A stretch of DNA of 37,396 nt from NCBI GenBank assembly GCA_018712385.1, contig DVHC01000030.1, positions 1-37,396 of the forward strand. The letters run 5' to 3'. The notes below the pieces were generated by a model. It was not told the origin of the DNA. It made no database searches and worked only from the letters and a program-made list of their open reading frames with translations. The position numbers were made by a program, and so were the translations under genes. Each line of letters starts with the position of its first letter. Position 1 is the first letter of the stretch. Shown here piece by piece: positions 24,251 through 33,148 of this stretch. Origin of the DNA: Candidatus Onthousia excrementipullorum (GTDB lineage Bacteria > Bacillota_I > Bacilli_A > RF39 > UBA660).

Positions 24251-25408
24251 CTATTTTCTTACTTTTTCTATTTCTTCTTTTAAAGTATCATATGTCATAC
24301 TGCCAAAAGATGTAAAGGCAATATTACCATTAGAGTTTATTATATAAGTATTAGGATAGGTTGTTACATAGTATTTATTAAATAATTTATTACTAGCATT
24401 TAATGATGTAAAGGTATAATTATTTTTATTTAAGAATTTCTTTATATCTTTTTTAGGATTACGTGATGTATTAGCGATTCCTAAAATAATAACATCGTCT
24501 TTATTTTGATTATAATCGTTATATAACTTCTCTATATTAGGTAGTTCATCTAAACAAGCGAAACAGTCTATAGCATAGAAATGTAAGATGATGGTTTTAC
24601 CTATATAGTCATCTAAAGTATGAGTATCACCATTTTGGTCTTTTAAAGTAAAGTTAATAGGAGTTGCTAGTTCTACTTTACCAGTACTAGTTACTGTCTC
24701 TTTATCTTTAATGCTTTCCATAGTAAAACCAGTATAGGATACAAAGATTCCCATAAAAATAATAATTAAGGCTCCTAATTTAACAACATAGTTTAAGATA
24801 TTTTGTTTTCTTTTAATTATATTTAAAACTTTTGTAGTAAATAGACCTAATATTATAAAAGGTAGTAAAAAACCTAAGGCATAAACTAAAACGAAAAGGT
24901 TTCCTATTAAAGCGGTACTTGCAGTAGATGCCATGATTAGGGTTGATGATAAGGCTGGTCCTACACAAGGAGTCCAAGCGAAAGAAAATAGAAAGCCCAT
25001 TAAAAAGGCAGTTTTCTTAGTCATTTTATTGGGATTAAAATTAATCTTTAATTTCTTTTCTTTATTTAGAAAATCTACTTTTAATATACCTAACTGGAAT
25101 AGTCCTAAGATTACGATTAAGATGCCCCCTACTTCTAAGAATATTTTTCTATTGTCTTTAAAGAATAGACCAAGTCCTGTAAAAGATAGTCCTAAGATAA
25201 AGAAAGACATAGATATTCCTAAAATAAAGAATAAGGTATAGATTAGAACTACTTTCTTTTTATAAGTAACATTGCCATCTTTATCTATCTCTTTTGCATT
25301 AGTAGCAAGGTAGCTCATATATAAAGGTATTAAAGGAATAACACAAGGTGAGAAAAAGGAGATTAATCCTTCTAAAAATATTCCTAATATTTGCATTAAC
25401 TCAGTCAT
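24251..25408 (-). CDS. CcdA-type membrane reductase fused to a TlpA-like thioredoxin
   Basis: The 385-residue fusion has a CcdA/DsbD-beta part (about 1-240, six TM helices, with FFSPCVIPLIP and FAWTPCVGP carrying the paired Cys) and a C-terminal TlpA/ResA-like thioredoxin domain (about 255-385: FTLKDQNG, FYAIDCFACLDELP with a CxxC centre, TTYPNTYIINSNG). It passes reducing power from cytoplasmic thioredoxin across the membrane to extracellular disulfides. One polypeptide doing both steps is known in Firmicutes. AGGAG lies upstream of the ATG. Confidence 0.93.
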   Translation of the reverse strand: MTELMQILGIFLEGLISFFSPCVIPLIPLYMSYLATNAKEIDKDGNVTYKKKVVLIYTLFFILGISMSFFILGLSFTGLGLFFKDNRKIFLEVGGILIVILGLFQLGILKVDFLNKEKKLKINFNPNKMTKKTAFLMGFLFSFAWTPCVGPALSSTLIMASTASTALIGNLFVLVYALGFLLPFIILGLFTTKVLNIIKRKQNILNYVVKLGALIIIFMGIFVSYTGFTMESIKDKETVTSTGKVELATPINFTLKDQNGDTHTLDDYIGKTIILHFYAIDCFACLDELPNIEKLYNDYNQNKDDVIILGIANTSRNPKKDIKKFLNKNNYTFTSLNASNKLFNKYYVTTYPNTYIINSNGNIAFTSFGSMTYDTLKEEIEKVRK

Positions 25409-25434
25409 TAAATCACTCTCCTAGAAGATTTTAA

Positions 25435-25461
25435 CAAAAAATAGAGTTAATAACAACTCTA
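25435..25461 (-). terminator. Terminator overlapping the lepA stop
   Basis: On the minus strand TAGAGTT, GTTATT, AACTCTA is followed by TTTTTTG. The stem includes the last bases of lepA, including its stop codon. Confidence 0.7.
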
Positions 25462-27258
25462 ATTTTCTTTAGTACTTAATATGGCTAGAAAAGCATCAGG
25501 TGGTACTTCTACACTACCTATTTGTTTCATCTTCTTTTTACCTTCTTTTTGCTTTTCAAGTAGTTTTTTCTTACGAGTAATATCACCACCATAACATTTG
25601 GCAAGGACATCTTTTCTTAAGGCTTTAATATCAGTTCTAGCGATTACTTTATTACCAATAGAAGCTTGTACTGGTACTTCGAATAGTTGTCTTGGTATTA
25701 CGTCTTTTAATCTATGAACTATTAATTTACCACGATTATAGGCAAAGTCTTTATGAACTATCATGCTAAGAGCATCTACTACTTCGCCATTTAACATAAT
25801 ATCTAATTTTACTAAGTCACTAGCTTCATACCCTGTTACTTCATAGTCAAATGAGGCATAACCTTTAGTAATTGATTTTAATTTATCAAAGAAGTCATAG
25901 ACTATTTCTGATAGAGGTAGTTTATAGATAAGGCAAACTCTAGTATCATCTAAATAATTCATATTAATAAAAATACCACGTTTATCTTGACATAATTCCA
26001 TTAATGGTCCGATATAGTCTTTTGGAGTATAAATAGATGTCTTAACAAAAGGCTCTTTTATTTCTTTTATCTTAACTTTAGGAGGCATTTTATTAGGAGC
26101 ATCTACTTCGATAGTGGAACCATCGGTAAGAGTTACTTTATAAATAACAGATGGAGTTGTGGCAATAACATCTATATTAAATTCTCGCTTAATTCTCTCT
26201 ATTGTTACTTCCATATGTAATAAGCCTAAAAAGCCTGTTCTAAAACCAAAGCCTAAAGCCACTGATGTTTCAGGTTCGTAAACTAGGGCCGCATCATTTA
26301 ATTTTAGTTTAGCAAGTGAATCTCTTAACTCTTCAAATTGATTAGTCTCAATTGGGTAAAGCCCACAGTAGACAACGCTTTTTAATTTCTTATAGCCTGG
26401 TAATGATTCTACTTTGTCTTTAGTAGAGTTTAAAGTAATTGTATCCCCTACGTGAACATCACTAATACTTTTAATAGAGGCATAGATATAACCTACTTCT
26501 CCTGTGCTTAGAGAGTTAACTTCTACTTCTTTAGGAGTATTTTTTAAAATAGATAAGACTTCATATGATGCTTTACTCTCTAGCATATAGATAGTATCAC
26601 CTTTTTTAACACTACCATTAAATATACGAACAGCGGTTAAAACTCCACGATAAGAGTCATAGATACTATCAAAAATTAATCCCTGTAAAGGTTTAGAAGC
26701 ATCTCCTTTAGGAGCAGGTATTTTTGTAATGATAGCATCTAGTAATTCTTTTATCCCCTCACCTGTTTTGGCACTAGTCAAGATAATATCTTCTTCATCA
26801 AAGCCTAAATTAGTAAGTTCTTCAGTTACTTTAGGAATATCGGCACTAGGTAGGTCTATTTTATTAATAACAGGAATGATAGTTAGGTTATTATCAAGAG
26901 CAAGATAGAGATTGGCAAGAGTTTGCGCTTCTATTCCTTGGGTAGCATCCACTACTAAAATAGCACCTTCACAAGAAGCAAGAGAACGATTAACCTCATA
27001 TGAGAAGTCAACATGACCTGGAGTATCTATTAAATTTAATAGATATGTTTCATTATTATATAGATAATTAATGGATACAGCGTTTAATTTAATAGTAATA
27101 CCGCGTTCTCTTTCTATATCCATAGAATCTAATAATTGGTCTTTCATTTCTCTTTCAGTAACTGCTTTAGTCTTTTCTAAAATTCTATCTGCTAAAGTAC
27201 TCTTACCATGATCTATATGAGCGATTATGGAAAAATTACGAATATTTTCTTGTTTCAC
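25459..27258 (-). CDS. lepA: Elongation factor 4 (LepA)
   Basis: The 599-residue GTPase has G motifs AHIDHGKST (P-loop), ERERGITIK (switch I), DTPGHVDF (switch II) and NKIDLPSA (NKxD), then the LepA-specific C-terminal domain ([21 protein letters not shown] and [14 protein letters not shown]). The start is probably GTG at 27258, with AGGTG 6 nt upstream; an in-frame GTG three codons earlier overlaps that site. It acts on stalled ribosomes. It belongs to the gpr-spoIIP-yqxA-lepA cluster but is now separated by an Rpn fragment and a hairpin. Confidence 0.97.
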   Translation of the reverse strand: MKQENIRNFSIIAHIDHGKSTLADRILEKTKAVTEREMKDQLLDSMDIERERGITIKLNAVSINYLYNNETYLLNLIDTPGHVDFSYEVNRSLASCEGAILVVDATQGIEAQTLANLYLALDNNLTIIPVINKIDLPSADIPKVTEELTNLGFDEEDIILTSAKTGEGIKELLDAIITKIPAPKGDASKPLQGLIFDSIYDSYRGVLTAVRIFNGSVKKGDTIYMLESKASYEVLSILKNTPKEVEVNSLSTGEVGYIYASIKSISDVHVGDTITLNSTKDKVESLPGYKKLKSVVYCGLYPIETNQFEELRDSLAKLKLNDAALVYEPETSVALGFGFRTGFLGLLHMEVTIERIKREFNIDVIATTPSVIYKVTLTDGSTIEVDAPNKMPPKVKIKEIKEPFVKTSIYTPKDYIGPLMELCQDKRGIFINMNYLDDTRVCLIYKLPLSEIVYDFFDKLKSITKGYASFDYEVTGYEASDLVKLDIMLNGEVVDALSMIVHKDFAYNRGKLIVHRLKDVIPRQLFEVPVQASIGNKVIARTDIKALRKDVLAKCYGGDITRKKKLLEKQKEGKKKMKQIGSVEVPPDAFLAILSTKEN

Positions 27259-27278
27259 TTTTATCACCTACTTAAAAA

Positions 27279-27306
27279 TAATATAGTAACATCAGTTACT
27301 ATATTA
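27279..27306 (-). terminator. Perfect 12-bp hairpin before lepA
   Basis: TAATATAGTAAC, loop ATCA, GTTACTATATTA is perfectly paired; on the minus strand it is followed by TTTTTAAG. It probably ends transcription through the Rpn fragment, so lepA likely depends on its own promoter or readthrough. Confidence 0.7.
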
Positions 27307-27314
27307 TCACATTT

Positions 27315-27776
27315 TTAAGAGTTTTTTAACTCTTGTATTTGTTTTTTAGATAAACCAGTTGTTTTAATAATATCGCTATTAGATAAATCCATATCTAACA
27401 TTCTCTTTGCTAGTTCTTCTTTCTCTTTCTCAAAGTTTTTTTTATCTTCTTCTTTCGCTTCCATTAACCCTTCAACTTCTTCACTAATCTTTTCTAAATC
27501 TTCTCGTTTGTTTAAAGTTAGTAAAGTTATAGCCCTCTCAAACTCACTTAACTCATCATTATTATAATATTTTTCACGGAATTTTAAAAGATTAATATTG
27601 TATATTATAAGATTTTCTGAAAGTACAATCCCCCGTTCAGGGTCCATTAATACAAACTTTATTATGTCTCTATCATCATATTGCCAATCTAAATCAAAGT
27701 TTATCTGAATACCTATATAACTATCATCATAATTTTCTCCACTAAAATTCACTCCAAAAATCGCTCGAATTTTCAA
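27315..27776 (-). pseudogene. Rpn-family nuclease, C-terminal fragment
   Basis: The 153-codon frame starts at TTG 27776. From about residue 20 it resembles the second half of an Rpn protein (YIGIQINFDLDW matches the QINLNNF region, then a helical part and the HTH-like tail KTTGLSKKQIQEL), but the PD-(D/E)XK catalytic half is missing. The first 13 codons (MKIRAIFGVNFSG) coincide with a copy of the Rpn leader repeat (27744-27783), which is non-coding elsewhere, so the frame seems to be a deletion product. It sits between the yqxA-like gene and lepA, which are adjacent in B. subtilis. A residual role for the C-terminal half as an antitoxin-like protein is possible. Confidence 0.75.
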
Positions 27777-27783
27777 AATTCAT
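27744..27783 (-). repeat. Rpn leader element B (partial)
   Basis: On the minus strand this 40-bp stretch begins ATGAATTTTGAAAATTC and ends GGAGTGAATTTT. By eye it matches 30588-30627 at 38 of 40 positions and the start of element A (15145-15163) closely. Here it runs into Rpn coding sequence with no promoter part. Confidence 0.85.
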
Positions 27784-27797
27784 ATAAATTTTATTTT

Positions 27798-28121
27798 TTA
27801 AGAAGATACCGCTTCATTTAACATCTCAAAGAAAGCATTCATTCCTTTATTAAAAACATCTCCTATTAATTCTGATAAGTCTAAACCTAGGTCTGATACT
27901 TTATTATCATAATTAACTTTATCTTTATTAAGATAGTCTTTGATAGTTACATCTTTCCCTGCTTCTATATCTTCTTCATACTCTTTTATCTGTTCTTCTG
28001 TTAACATATTTTCTCTATTCCTTGTATATTCATTATATCCTGAAGCTTGCATAAAGTATAAAACAAAGAAAAGAAATATCAAAATTATAATAATTAGTCT
28101 GGCAAGATTAGTTTTGGTCAC
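27798..28121 (-). CDS. YqxA-like small membrane protein
   Basis: The 107-residue protein starts at GTG 28121, with GAGGTG 7 nt upstream and inside the last codons of spoIIP (14-nt overlap). It has one N-terminal TM helix (LIIIILIFLFFVLYFMQ), an acidic middle and a C-terminal amphipathic helix. B. subtilis yqxA (DUF3679) occupies the same place between spoIIP and lepA and has the same architecture, so I assign it by position and shape rather than by clear sequence identity. Confidence 0.65.
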   Translation of the reverse strand: MTKTNLARLIIIILIFLFFVLYFMQASGYNEYTRNRENMLTEEQIKEYEEDIEAGKDVTIKDYLNKDKVNYDNKVSDLGLDLSELIGDVFNKGMNAFFEMLNEAVSS

Positions 28122-29082
28122 TTTTTATCACCTCTGTTAAGACATCACTTAAAACAAGAAGAGTCTCATAAACTTCATCAATTGTATTTTCAGGTCCCCC
28201 TACCTCTATTAAAATTGTTCTATTAGAAAAGTCTTGATTATAAATACCATTTACACCTTCTCCTTCTTTTTCATATATACCTTTAGAAAGTCCTGGTACT
28301 TTAGCATTTATCATTTCACTTATCTTAGTACTAAAGTCTAAATTTCCCTGATAACTAGGATTTTCTAGTCCTACTAAAAACATTACTTTAGCATAGTTCT
28401 TATCATTATAAGTTAGAGTTGTTTTATCATGAGATAAGGAGTCTCTATGTAAATCTATAAAATAGATTAGACTAGGATAATTAACTTTCGCTTGTTCCAT
28501 TAAAACTCTACTAGCATCATAACTTCCAGCATAGTTAAGTCCTAAACTACTTCTAATACTACTAATAGATTGTTCTTCTATTAAGACACTAAAGCCATTA
28601 TCTTCCAACTTTTCTTTTAAAACATAATCAGATAGTTTAACTGTTGGCATAACACTATATTCTGCAAAGGATGAGGGTTTATATTCTTCAGTATCATGAG
28701 AATTATATAGATATATTGTTGGTTCTTCATTTACAACATCTTCATTACTTACTTTTCTAACCTTTTTATCATCTAAATCTGTTTTTTTAGTTAGCCCTTT
28801 AAAATTAGTATCTAATATCGATAACGGATCTGTTAAATCTAAATCTATTAATTTAGTCATAAGTTGGTGAAAATAACTATAATTAGATTTACTATTAACA
28901 ATAAAAGGATTATTATTTTCAATTAGAAAATTTACTAAGTCACTATTTTGATGAGGAAGATTATATTTAGATAAAGCTTTAATAGTTAAAAGGAATGAAG
29001 AAAAAATCATAATAAAGAATAGTATGATTTTAGGTTTTATTTTTTTAGTTTTTTTATTCTTTGATATAAACTTTTTCTTCAT
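28108..29082 (-). CDS. spoIIP: Stage II sporulation protein P (SpoIIP)
   Basis: The 324-residue protein has a basic N-terminus, a TM anchor (about 20-38) and the SpoIIP amidase/endopeptidase domain: TIYLYNSHDTEEYKPSS (first His and Glu), YFIDLHRDS (second His), MFLVGLENPSYQ and ILIEVGGPENTIDEV. It cuts glycan peptides during engulfment together with SpoIID and SpoIIM. GGAG lies 7 nt before the ATG. Its neighbours (gpr upstream, yqxA-like downstream) agree with the B. subtilis order. Confidence 0.94.
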   Translation of the reverse strand: MKKKFISKNKKTKKIKPKIILFFIMIFSSFLLTIKALSKYNLPHQNSDLVNFLIENNNPFIVNSKSNYSYFHQLMTKLIDLDLTDPLSILDTNFKGLTKKTDLDDKKVRKVSNEDVVNEEPTIYLYNSHDTEEYKPSSFAEYSVMPTVKLSDYVLKEKLEDNGFSVLIEEQSISSIRSSLGLNYAGSYDASRVLMEQAKVNYPSLIYFIDLHRDSLSHDKTTLTYNDKNYAKVMFLVGLENPSYQGNLDFSTKISEMINAKVPGLSKGIYEKEGEGVNGIYNQDFSNRTILIEVGGPENTIDEVYETLLVLSDVLTEVIKSDQN

Positions 29083-29135
29083 AAAAAATCTCCTTTATTA
29101 CATAGTAATAAAAGAGTTATTAAAATTATGTCGAA

Positions 29136-30152
29136 TTAGTTTAATTCTAAGCTTTTATTTAAAGCTTTAGATAAAAGAAGGCTTAACTTTTCAATAACAA
29201 AGTCTATTTCTTTAGGTGTTACTAATAGATTATAACCTAGAGGTGTTAGTACTTCAGTAATTAAAGTTTTAATCTCATCTTCTTCTAAATTACCAATTAA
29301 GCCCATTACTTCTTCTCTTTCGCGCCTTTCTAAGGTCTTATCATGATTTTTATAATCTCTACTACTTGGAGGGACTAGTTTTAATTTATTATTATTAATA
29401 TTTTCTTTTTCATAAGAGAAATGTCTGAAGATATAATTTATAGTGTTACTAACTATAGTCGTTGCATCTACTACTGTTGGTATACCTATGGCAATTACCG
29501 GAAGTCCAAGTGTTTCCTTACTGATTTCAAAGCGATTATTTAAAAGCCCACTTCCTGGATGTATACCCGTATCAGTTATTTGAATAGTTTTATTAATACG
29601 TTCAAGACTAGATGCGGCAAGGGCATCGATTACGATTAAAAAGTCTGGTTTCGTTTTTTCTATTACTCCTTCTATTATTTCTTTGGTCTCAATTCCTGTT
29701 GTTCCCATGACACCTGGTACAAGAGAAGATATTACTCTATATTTAGAATCTAAGGGTAGCCCTAACTCAACTATTTGTCTTGTTATTTTAATAGAGTCAA
29801 TAGTTAAAGGACCCAAAGCATCAGGAGTTGCTTTTCTATTACCAAGACCAACTATTAAAGCACTATAATTATCTTTAATATTTATACTCTTTAATAAGTC
29901 TTTTAAAGCAAGAGTAGTAGCATGTAATAAATTATTAAAGTTATTCTCATCTGTTACATCTTCAAAATATATAGTCTTATATATACCTTCTTTTTTTGAG
30001 ACAAGCTTAGCATTATCTTTATCTAAGGTAATAGTTTCTACTTTAATATCCTTATATTGTTCCTCTTCTTTTTTATAACCTTTAAAGTTACTAAGGTGCT
30101 CTACTATTAAGTCTGTTCTAAGTCTATATTTACTTAAATCCACTTCGTGCAT
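29136..30152 (-). CDS. gpr: Germination protease GPR (spore endopeptidase)
   Basis: I chose ATG 30152 (MHEVDLSKYRLRTDL); a GTG three codons earlier would sit too close to the AGAGGG site. The 338-residue protein has the GPR signatures: the N-terminal YRLRTDL propeptide cleavage region, IVGLGNRKATPDALGP, SLVPGVMGTTGIET, DALAAS and HPGSGLLNNR. GPR degrades small acid-soluble spore proteins early in germination. Its presence with spoIIP argues for a sporulating lineage. The gene is divergent from rpsT. Confidence 0.95.
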   Translation of the reverse strand: MHEVDLSKYRLRTDLIVEHLSNFKGYKKEEEQYKDIKVETITLDKDNAKLVSKKEGIYKTIYFEDVTDENNFNNLLHATTLALKDLLKSINIKDNYSALIVGLGNRKATPDALGPLTIDSIKITRQIVELGLPLDSKYRVISSLVPGVMGTTGIETKEIIEGVIEKTKPDFLIVIDALAASSLERINKTIQITDTGIHPGSGLLNNRFEISKETLGLPVIAIGIPTVVDATTIVSNTINYIFRHFSYEKENINNNKLKLVPPSSRDYKNHDKTLERREREEVMGLIGNLEEDEIKTLITEVLTPLGYNLLVTPKEIDFVIEKLSLLLSKALNKSLELN

Positions 30153-30205
30153 ATAAATCACAACCCTCTTTCTATTTATATTATTAACAAAAAGTACAAA
30201 AATAT

Positions 30206-30234
30206 TTGCAAAATATACTATTATTTGGTAAAAT
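30206..30234 (+). promoter_or_regulatory. Promoter of rpsT
   Basis: TTGCAA (30206-30211) and TAAAAT (30229-30234) are separated by exactly 17 nt. They lie 31 nt before the rpsT ATG, which has AGGTG 5 nt upstream. Confidence 0.7.
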
Positions 30235-30264
30235 TAGATTGTTTACAAAAAGTGAGGTGAAAAC

Positions 30265-30528
30265 ATGCCAAATATTAGAAGTGCTAAGAAAAGAGTACGT
30301 AGTAATGCTAGAAAAGCAGATGTTAATACTTTAGTTAGATCTAGTATGAGAACTGCTGTTAAGAATTGCGAAAAAGCAGTAAACACAGGTAATAAAGAAG
30401 AAGCTGCTAATAAATTAAATATTGCATTACAAAGAGTTGATAAAGCTTGTACTAGTGGATTAGTTCATAAGAATAAAGCTGCTAGATTAAAATCAAGACT
30501 TACTAAAGCAGTTAATGCTATGGAATAA
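30265..30528 (+). CDS. rpsT: 30S ribosomal protein S20
   Basis: The 87-residue, strongly basic protein begins MPNIRSAKKRVRSNARK and contains NKAARLKSRLTKAVNAM, both typical of S20. It binds 16S rRNA in early 30S assembly. It is single, with its own promoter and a strong terminator. Confidence 0.97.
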   Translation: MPNIRSAKKRVRSNARKADVNTLVRSSMRTAVKNCEKAVNTGNKEEAANKLNIALQRVDKACTSGLVHKNKAARLKSRLTKAVNAME

Positions 30529-30531
30529 TAA

Positions 30532-30569
30532 AAGAAATGTGGATAGTGTACACGCACATTTCTTTTTTT
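30532..30569 (+). terminator. Rho-independent terminator of rpsT
   Basis: AAGAAATGTG pairs with CACATTTCTT (30555-30564), followed by a run of T, beginning 3 nt after the stop codon. Confidence 0.85.
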
Positions 30570-30585
30570 GTATTTTTTTTAAAAA

Positions 30586-30756
30586 GTATGAATTTTGAAA
30601 ATTCGAGCTAATTTTGGAGTGAATTTTTGTAAATTTGGCCATTTTTGACCAATTTTCGACCTGTTTTTACTCCAGATTTTGAAAATTCACTTTTTGCAAA
30701 GATTGAATCTATTTGTTATAGTGATAGCGAAAGGAGAAAAGTTTATTATGAAGTAG
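30586..30756 (+). promoter_or_regulatory. Orphan Rpn-type leader (element C) with promoter, RBS and a two-codon ORF
   Basis: It starts GTATGAATTTTGAAAATTC and later has GATTTTGAAAATTCAC running into TTTTTGCAA, the same plan as element A. TTGCAA (30694-30699) and TATAGT (30717-30722) are 17 nt apart, followed by AAGGAG (30731-30736) and ATG AAG TAG (30748-30756). No Rpn gene follows; the next 140 nt hold only AT-rich sequence up to the rbgA terminator. It looks like the expression signals of a lost Rpn gene, though a short transcript could still be made. Confidence 0.7.
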
Positions 30757-30876
30757 TACATGTATATATATTTCTATTTTGATAACCTAATTTCTTGTGT
30801 TTTTTTATTATAATTATTACTCCTTTATTAAAGATATCATAATAAACAAAAATCCTTTCAAAGTTCATCTCTCACG

Positions 30877-30909
30877 AAAAGACTAGAAGGCTCCATACTC
30901 TAGTCTTTT
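30877..30909 (-). terminator. Terminator of rbgA, overlapping its stop
   Basis: Arms AAAAGACTAGA (30877-30887) and TCTAGTCTTTT (30899-30909) pair perfectly over 11 bp. On the minus strand the hairpin ends in TCTTTTCG. Confidence 0.7.
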
Positions 30910-31781
30910 TCTAATCTATCTAAAGTTATTTCTTTAAAAACATTATTTTTAATATCATTTAAAATAATACTAGATACTCTCTCATAATCAGTAATATTAC
31001 CTTTAGTAACACAGCCTCTTTTCTTTGCAATTTCTTCCATTACTTCTATATTAGTCATATTATCTAATTGAATATTATAACGGTTCTCTAATTTATCTTT
31101 GTATAGTTTTGTTAAGATATCTATAGCAAATAAAGCTAGATCTTCTTTGTTAAGTATCTCTTCTTTAATAGATGAAAATATGGCAAGTATCCTCGCTTCA
31201 TATTGGTCTTCTAATTTAGGCCATAGAATACCAGGTGAGTCTAATAAATCTATATCCTTATTAATTCTAATCCAAGATAGGCTCTTAGTAAAACCAGGTT
31301 TATTCCCTACTCCTGCAGCCTTTTTACCTACTAGTCTATTAATTAAAGTACTCTTTCCAACATTAGGTATACCTATAATTAACGCTCTTAAGTTACGAGG
31401 TTTTAGACCTTTAGATTTTCTTTTATTATTTAATTCTTTACTAACACTTTCACTCAAGTTTAGGACTTCTTTAACATTCTTATTATTAGCAAGGTCAACT
31501 GGTACTACAATATAGCCTAATTTCTCATAATAACTAATAAATTTATCAGTTTCCTTTTTATCACATAAATCATACTTAGTCATGATTAATATTCTAGGCT
31601 TATCTTTAACTAAATCATCAATATCTTTAATCTTAGATGAGATAGGCATTCTTGCATCTATTACTTCATAGATTATATCGATTAGATTAATCTTTTCTCT
31701 TATTTCTCTTTTAGTTTTAGCCATATGGCCTGGATACCACCCGATATGTTGTGATGCCAAACTTTTTTCTTTATTTTCCAT
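30900..31781 (-). CDS. rbgA: Ribosome biogenesis GTPase RbgA (YlqF)
   Basis: I chose ATG 31781 (MENKEKSLASQHIGWYPGHM), with AAGTG upstream; a GTG three codons earlier is less likely. The 293-residue protein has circularly permuted G motifs: TKYDLCD (G4) before GIPNVGKSTLINRL (G1) and DSPGILWP (G3), plus the IGWYPGHMAKTKREI start typical of YlqF. It acts late in 50S assembly. Its start lies inside the end of the RhuM gene, so they may be transcribed together. Confidence 0.96.
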   Translation of the reverse strand: MENKEKSLASQHIGWYPGHMAKTKREIREKINLIDIIYEVIDARMPISSKIKDIDDLVKDKPRILIMTKYDLCDKKETDKFISYYEKLGYIVVPVDLANNKNVKEVLNLSESVSKELNNKRKSKGLKPRNLRALIIGIPNVGKSTLINRLVGKKAAGVGNKPGFTKSLSWIRINKDIDLLDSPGILWPKLEDQYEARILAIFSSIKEEILNKEDLALFAIDILTKLYKDKLENRYNIQLDNMTNIEVMEEIAKKRGCVTKGNITDYERVSSIILNDIKNNVFKEITLDRLEKD

Positions 31782-32820
31782 TTTTATCACTTCTTTTCTC
31801 TATCATTTTTGTTTCATTTAGAAAATTATCAAAATCAGATTTATATAATTTATCTTGTTTTACTTTAAATTTATCATATTCTCTATATGCTAATTCTTGT
31901 GCAACCTTAGCAGATATTTTCCCGGCATTATGTAGGATTTCTTTTCCATTAAATTGCAAAAATGCATTTAATTTTTCTACCCAATCTTTCATAGTCATCG
32001 CATTATGATTTTCAGCTTGCAATTCAGCATAATCTAAATACATAGTAACAATTCTATTTAAATCCTTCAGTTCTTTTTCATTTAAATAGTTTTTTGCAAT
32101 ATCAACATCATATCTATATATTGGACCATCAGGTGAATTTTTCCAGTTAGTTAAACCCATATGTTCTTTATTAGAATCAACCCTATTATATATAATTTCA
32201 GCTGCTGTTTGACCAGTTATTGCATAATGCAATTTGTTCTGTACGGTTTTAAAGAATTCTTTTGTTATTTCTGAATCTTTGTCATAATCAACACTACATG
32301 AAGAATATATATCAGTGATTTTTTGATAAAATCTTCTTTCACTAGAACGAATATTTCTAATACGCTCTAACATTTCCTCAAAATAATCTTCACCAAATAT
32401 ATAATTTGGATTTTTTAATCTTTCATCATCCATAACAAAACCTTTAATCATATATTCTTTTAAAACTTTTGTAGCCCAAATTCTAAAATTTGTTGCCTTC
32501 TTTGAATTAACACGATAACCAACAGCAATAATCATGTCTAAATTATATATTTTAGGTTTTCTTCCACCAGAACTTATGTCGGAAATTCCGACGGAAGTTT
32601 CTGCACTAAGTTCACCTTCCTTTAAAATGTTATTTATATGGTCTGTAATTGTACTTCTAGCAGTACCAAATAATTCTGCAATCAAGCTTTGTGTTAGCCA
32701 CAAATCATTATTAATTAACATCACACTAATTTTAACATTATCCTTTCCATCTTTATATATTAAAAAATCATGTGTTGTTGTTTGTAATGATTCATTATCA
32801 TTTCTTATTTTTCCACTCAT
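31771..32820 (-). CDS. RhuM family protein (intact copy)
   Basis: The 349-residue protein has the RhuM layout: an N-terminal DNA-binding-like domain (LTQSLIAELFGTARSTITDHI), the conserved KIYNLDMIIAVGYRVNSKKATNFRIWATKVLKEYMIKGFVMDDERL region (shown only by position 112-155 for reference), then IRNIRSSERRFYQKITDIY and the C-terminal NRVDSNKEHMGLTNW and WVEKLNAFLQFNG segments. Its biochemical role is unknown; members occur in pathogenicity and accessory islands. GAAGGTG precedes the ATG. A truncated relative lies at 35653-36318. Confidence 0.9.
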   Translation of the reverse strand: MSGKIRNDNESLQTTTHDFLIYKDGKDNVKISVMLINNDLWLTQSLIAELFGTARSTITDHINNILKEGELSAETSVGISDISSGGRKPKIYNLDMIIAVGYRVNSKKATNFRIWATKVLKEYMIKGFVMDDERLKNPNYIFGEDYFEEMLERIRNIRSSERRFYQKITDIYSSCSVDYDKDSEITKEFFKTVQNKLHYAITGQTAAEIIYNRVDSNKEHMGLTNWKNSPDGPIYRYDVDIAKNYLNEKELKDLNRIVTMYLDYAELQAENHNAMTMKDWVEKLNAFLQFNGKEILHNAGKISAKVAQELAYREYDKFKVKQDKLYKSDFDNFLNETKMIEKRSDKNGK

Positions 32821-33041
32821 AAATTACACCTTCTTTCTAAATAAAAGTTTCTGTTTACTTAAACATACAGCAATGTATCAACAAAGATTATTAATTGTAA
32901 TCAAAACACTATTTTTGTTTTTGCCATTAGTACTACATTATATTCTCATAGAATTTGTGCAACAAATTGTCGCATAACATCATTATCTTATATTATTAAT
33001 GTTTTTTTACTGATATATTACGTTGCACCTTTTTTAATCAA

Positions 33042-33125
33042 CTAACGAAAATATGTAAAAGCTCGTTTTTCTAATTTCTTTATTTTATAAAGGTTTGGAG
33101 ATGTTTTTTCATCATCTATATTCAT
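33042..33125 (-). CDS. Possible 27-residue ORF in the RhuM-GNAT spacer
   Basis: The spacer 32821-33148 (about 330 nt) contains no clear gene. This short frame (MNIDDEKTSPNLYKIKKLEK and seven more residues) has AAGTGAT before its ATG, directly after the GNAT gene. It may be a remnant of a lost gene start. The spacer also holds the palindrome AATTTGTGCAACAAATT at about 32952-32968, in the RhuM upstream region. Confidence 0.25.
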   Translation of the reverse strand: MNIDDEKTSPNLYKIKKLEKRAFTYFR

Positions 33126-33148
33126 TTTTATCACTTACTTCTATAGTT

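Noticed and set aside
32952-33028. GTGCAAC sequences upstream of RhuM as part of the same motif family as the 23-bp array
   Set aside because: Only two scattered 7-mers in opposite orientations, about what chance gives in this much sequence.
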